Assembly: GCF_022811925.1 (NCBI RefSeq)
Contig: NZ_CP065511.1
Location: 4,643,501 to 4,707,500 of the forward strand
Reading direction: 5' to 3'
DNA length: 64,000 nucleotides
From: Cytobacillus oceanisediminis
GTDB lineage: Bacteria; Bacillota; Bacilli; Bacillales; Cytobacillaceae
The notes beneath the pieces were generated by a model. That model searched no databases. It saw only the letters and a list, made by a program, of their open reading frames with translations, and was not told the DNA's origin. Positions 63,330 to 64,000 of the stretch are shown here, piece after piece. Position 1 is the stretch's first letter. Each line of letters starts with the position of its first letter. Made by a program: the position numbers and the translations under genes.

Positions 63330-64000
63330 TCATTTCACTTCATAATTCATCAGCTTATCAAGCTCTTCCTCAGTCAATTCCCGATATTCACCCAATTCCA
63401 ATGTTTCATCCAGTTCAAGCGGGCCCATTGAGATTCTCTTTAAATAGATGACTCTCTTTCCCACTGCCTCAAACATTCTTTTCACCTGATGAAACTTTCC
63501 CTCCGTGATGGTTAACTCAATATCGGATGTCATGCCGGATTTAAGGATCTCCAGGTCCCCAGGCTTGGTTTCATAGCCGTCATCCAATATAACCCCTTTT
63601 TTAAATGCGGCAATATCATCAGCTGTGACTTCACTGTCTATGACTGCAAAATAGGTTTTAGGAACATGCTTCTTTGGAGAAAGCAGCCGATGTGCCAGCT
63701 GGCCGTCATTGGTCAGCAGCAAAAGCCCCTCTGTATCCTTATCGAGACGCCCTACTGGAAAAGGAGAAAAAACAAGGTCTTCCATTTCGAGCAGGTCCAC
63801 CACAGTTTCAAATTGAGAGTCCTCTGTTGCGGAAATGACGCCTGGCGGTTTGTTCATCATCAAATAAATGAATTCCTTATATTCAACCTTTTCCCCATTA
63901 ATGATGACAGCATCCTGTTCAGGATCGACCTGGTGCTTGGGATCCTTTACTTTTTCATCATTAACGGTTACAGCTCCATCCTTTAGTAGCTTTTTAACAT
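63330..64000 (-). CDS. ytzG: RsuA/RluB-family pseudouridine synthase (3' part; runs off the window)
   Basis: The frame is open from the stop at 63330 to the end of the window, so the last 222 codons are visible and the start is beyond 64000. The first visible residues (KKLLKDGAVTVNDEKV) are the end of an S4 RNA-binding domain. The catalytic domain follows: MMNKPPG, then GRLDKDTEGLLLLTNDG with the catalytic aspartate, and FHQVKRMFEAVGKRV near the C-terminus. This is a 16S (U516, RsuA-like) or 23S rRNA modifying enzyme; ytzG lies beside ytzE in Bacillus subtilis. An internal ATG at 63861 is not the true start, because the S4 domain continues upstream. Confidence 0.88.
   Translation of the reverse strand, partial: VKKLLKDGAVTVNDEKVKDPKHQVDPEQDAVIINGEKVEYKEFIYLMMNKPPGVISATEDSQFETVVDLLEMEDLVFSPFPVGRLDKDTEGLLLLTNDGQLAHRLLSPKKHVPKTYFAVIDSEVTADDIAAFKKGVILDDGYETKPGDLEILKSGMTSDIELTITEGKFHQVKRMFEAVGKRVIYLKRISMGPLELDETLELGEYRELTEEELDKLMNYEVK

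Overview
The window is a compact, AT-rich stretch of chromosome from an endospore-forming Bacillaceae species (Bacillus, or a relative such as Cytobacillus). The main evidence is gene order. From ytcJ-mbcS through sspA, thiI-nifZ, ezrA, hisJ-refZ, rpsD-tyrS, acsA/acuABC, motPS-ccpA-aroA, ytxGH-brxC, murC-sftA and on to ythPQ, it follows the ytc-to-yt(f/g) arc known from Bacillus subtilis. The presence of sspA, refZ, sftA and bacilliredoxin brxC points the same way. Ribosome binding sites are strong (AAGGAGG type), GTG/TTG starts are common, and most genes end in clear intrinsic terminators. I see no rRNA or tRNA gene, prophage, transposase, CRISPR array or resistance island.

Layout. Positions 1-5 kb hold the 5' part of an amidohydrolase gene, acyl-CoA synthetase mbcS, spore protein gene sspA behind a sigma-G type promoter, and the 4-thiouridine pair nifZ-thiI. 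Positions 5-17 kb hold brnQ, ezrA, hisJ, refZ, a free methionine-R-sulfoxide reductase, methionine gamma-lyase with a cre-like site, diguanylate cyclase dgcP, rpsD with its long leader, and tyrS under a T-box. Positions 17-31 kb hold a class A penicillin-binding protein, the acetate module (acsA divergent from acuABC), the sodium stator motPS, ccpA, aroA (chorismate mutase-DAHP synthase) and a large FtsA/PilM-like protein. Positions 31-50 kb hold brxC-ytxH-ytxG with a sigma-B type promoter, ampS, murC, an unrecognised 217-residue protein, nicotinate phosphoribosyltransferase, sftA, ytpQ, ytpP with a stand-alone EIIC-like membrane protein, a lipoprotein, ytoQ, a DUF84 NTPase, ytoP, ytzB, ytnP, trmB, ytzH and ytmP. 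Positions 50-64 kb hold amyX, ytlR-ytlQ, thpR, a cysteine synthase, dat, pepV, the EcsAB-like transporter ythPQ, an M48 protease with ankyrin repeats, ytzE and the 3' part of an RsuA-type pseudouridine synthase.

Functional links visible here: AcuA and AcuC are the acetyltransferase and deacetylase for AcsA, whose target lysine is K549 in this protein. CcpA is encoded nearby, and cre-like sites lie before acuA and the methionine gamma-lyase gene. NifZ supplies sulfur to ThiI. MotP and MotS form one stator.

Less ordinary features: a predicted three-way-junction RNA fold in the leader of the nicotinate phosphoribosyltransferase gene; five copies of a modular palindromic intergenic repeat; the M48-ankyrin fusion; the FtsA/PilM-like protein with a C-terminal array of small modules; and several unexplained palindromes or hairpins. 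No obviously new multi-gene system is visible. The leader RNA is the best candidate for something undescribed.
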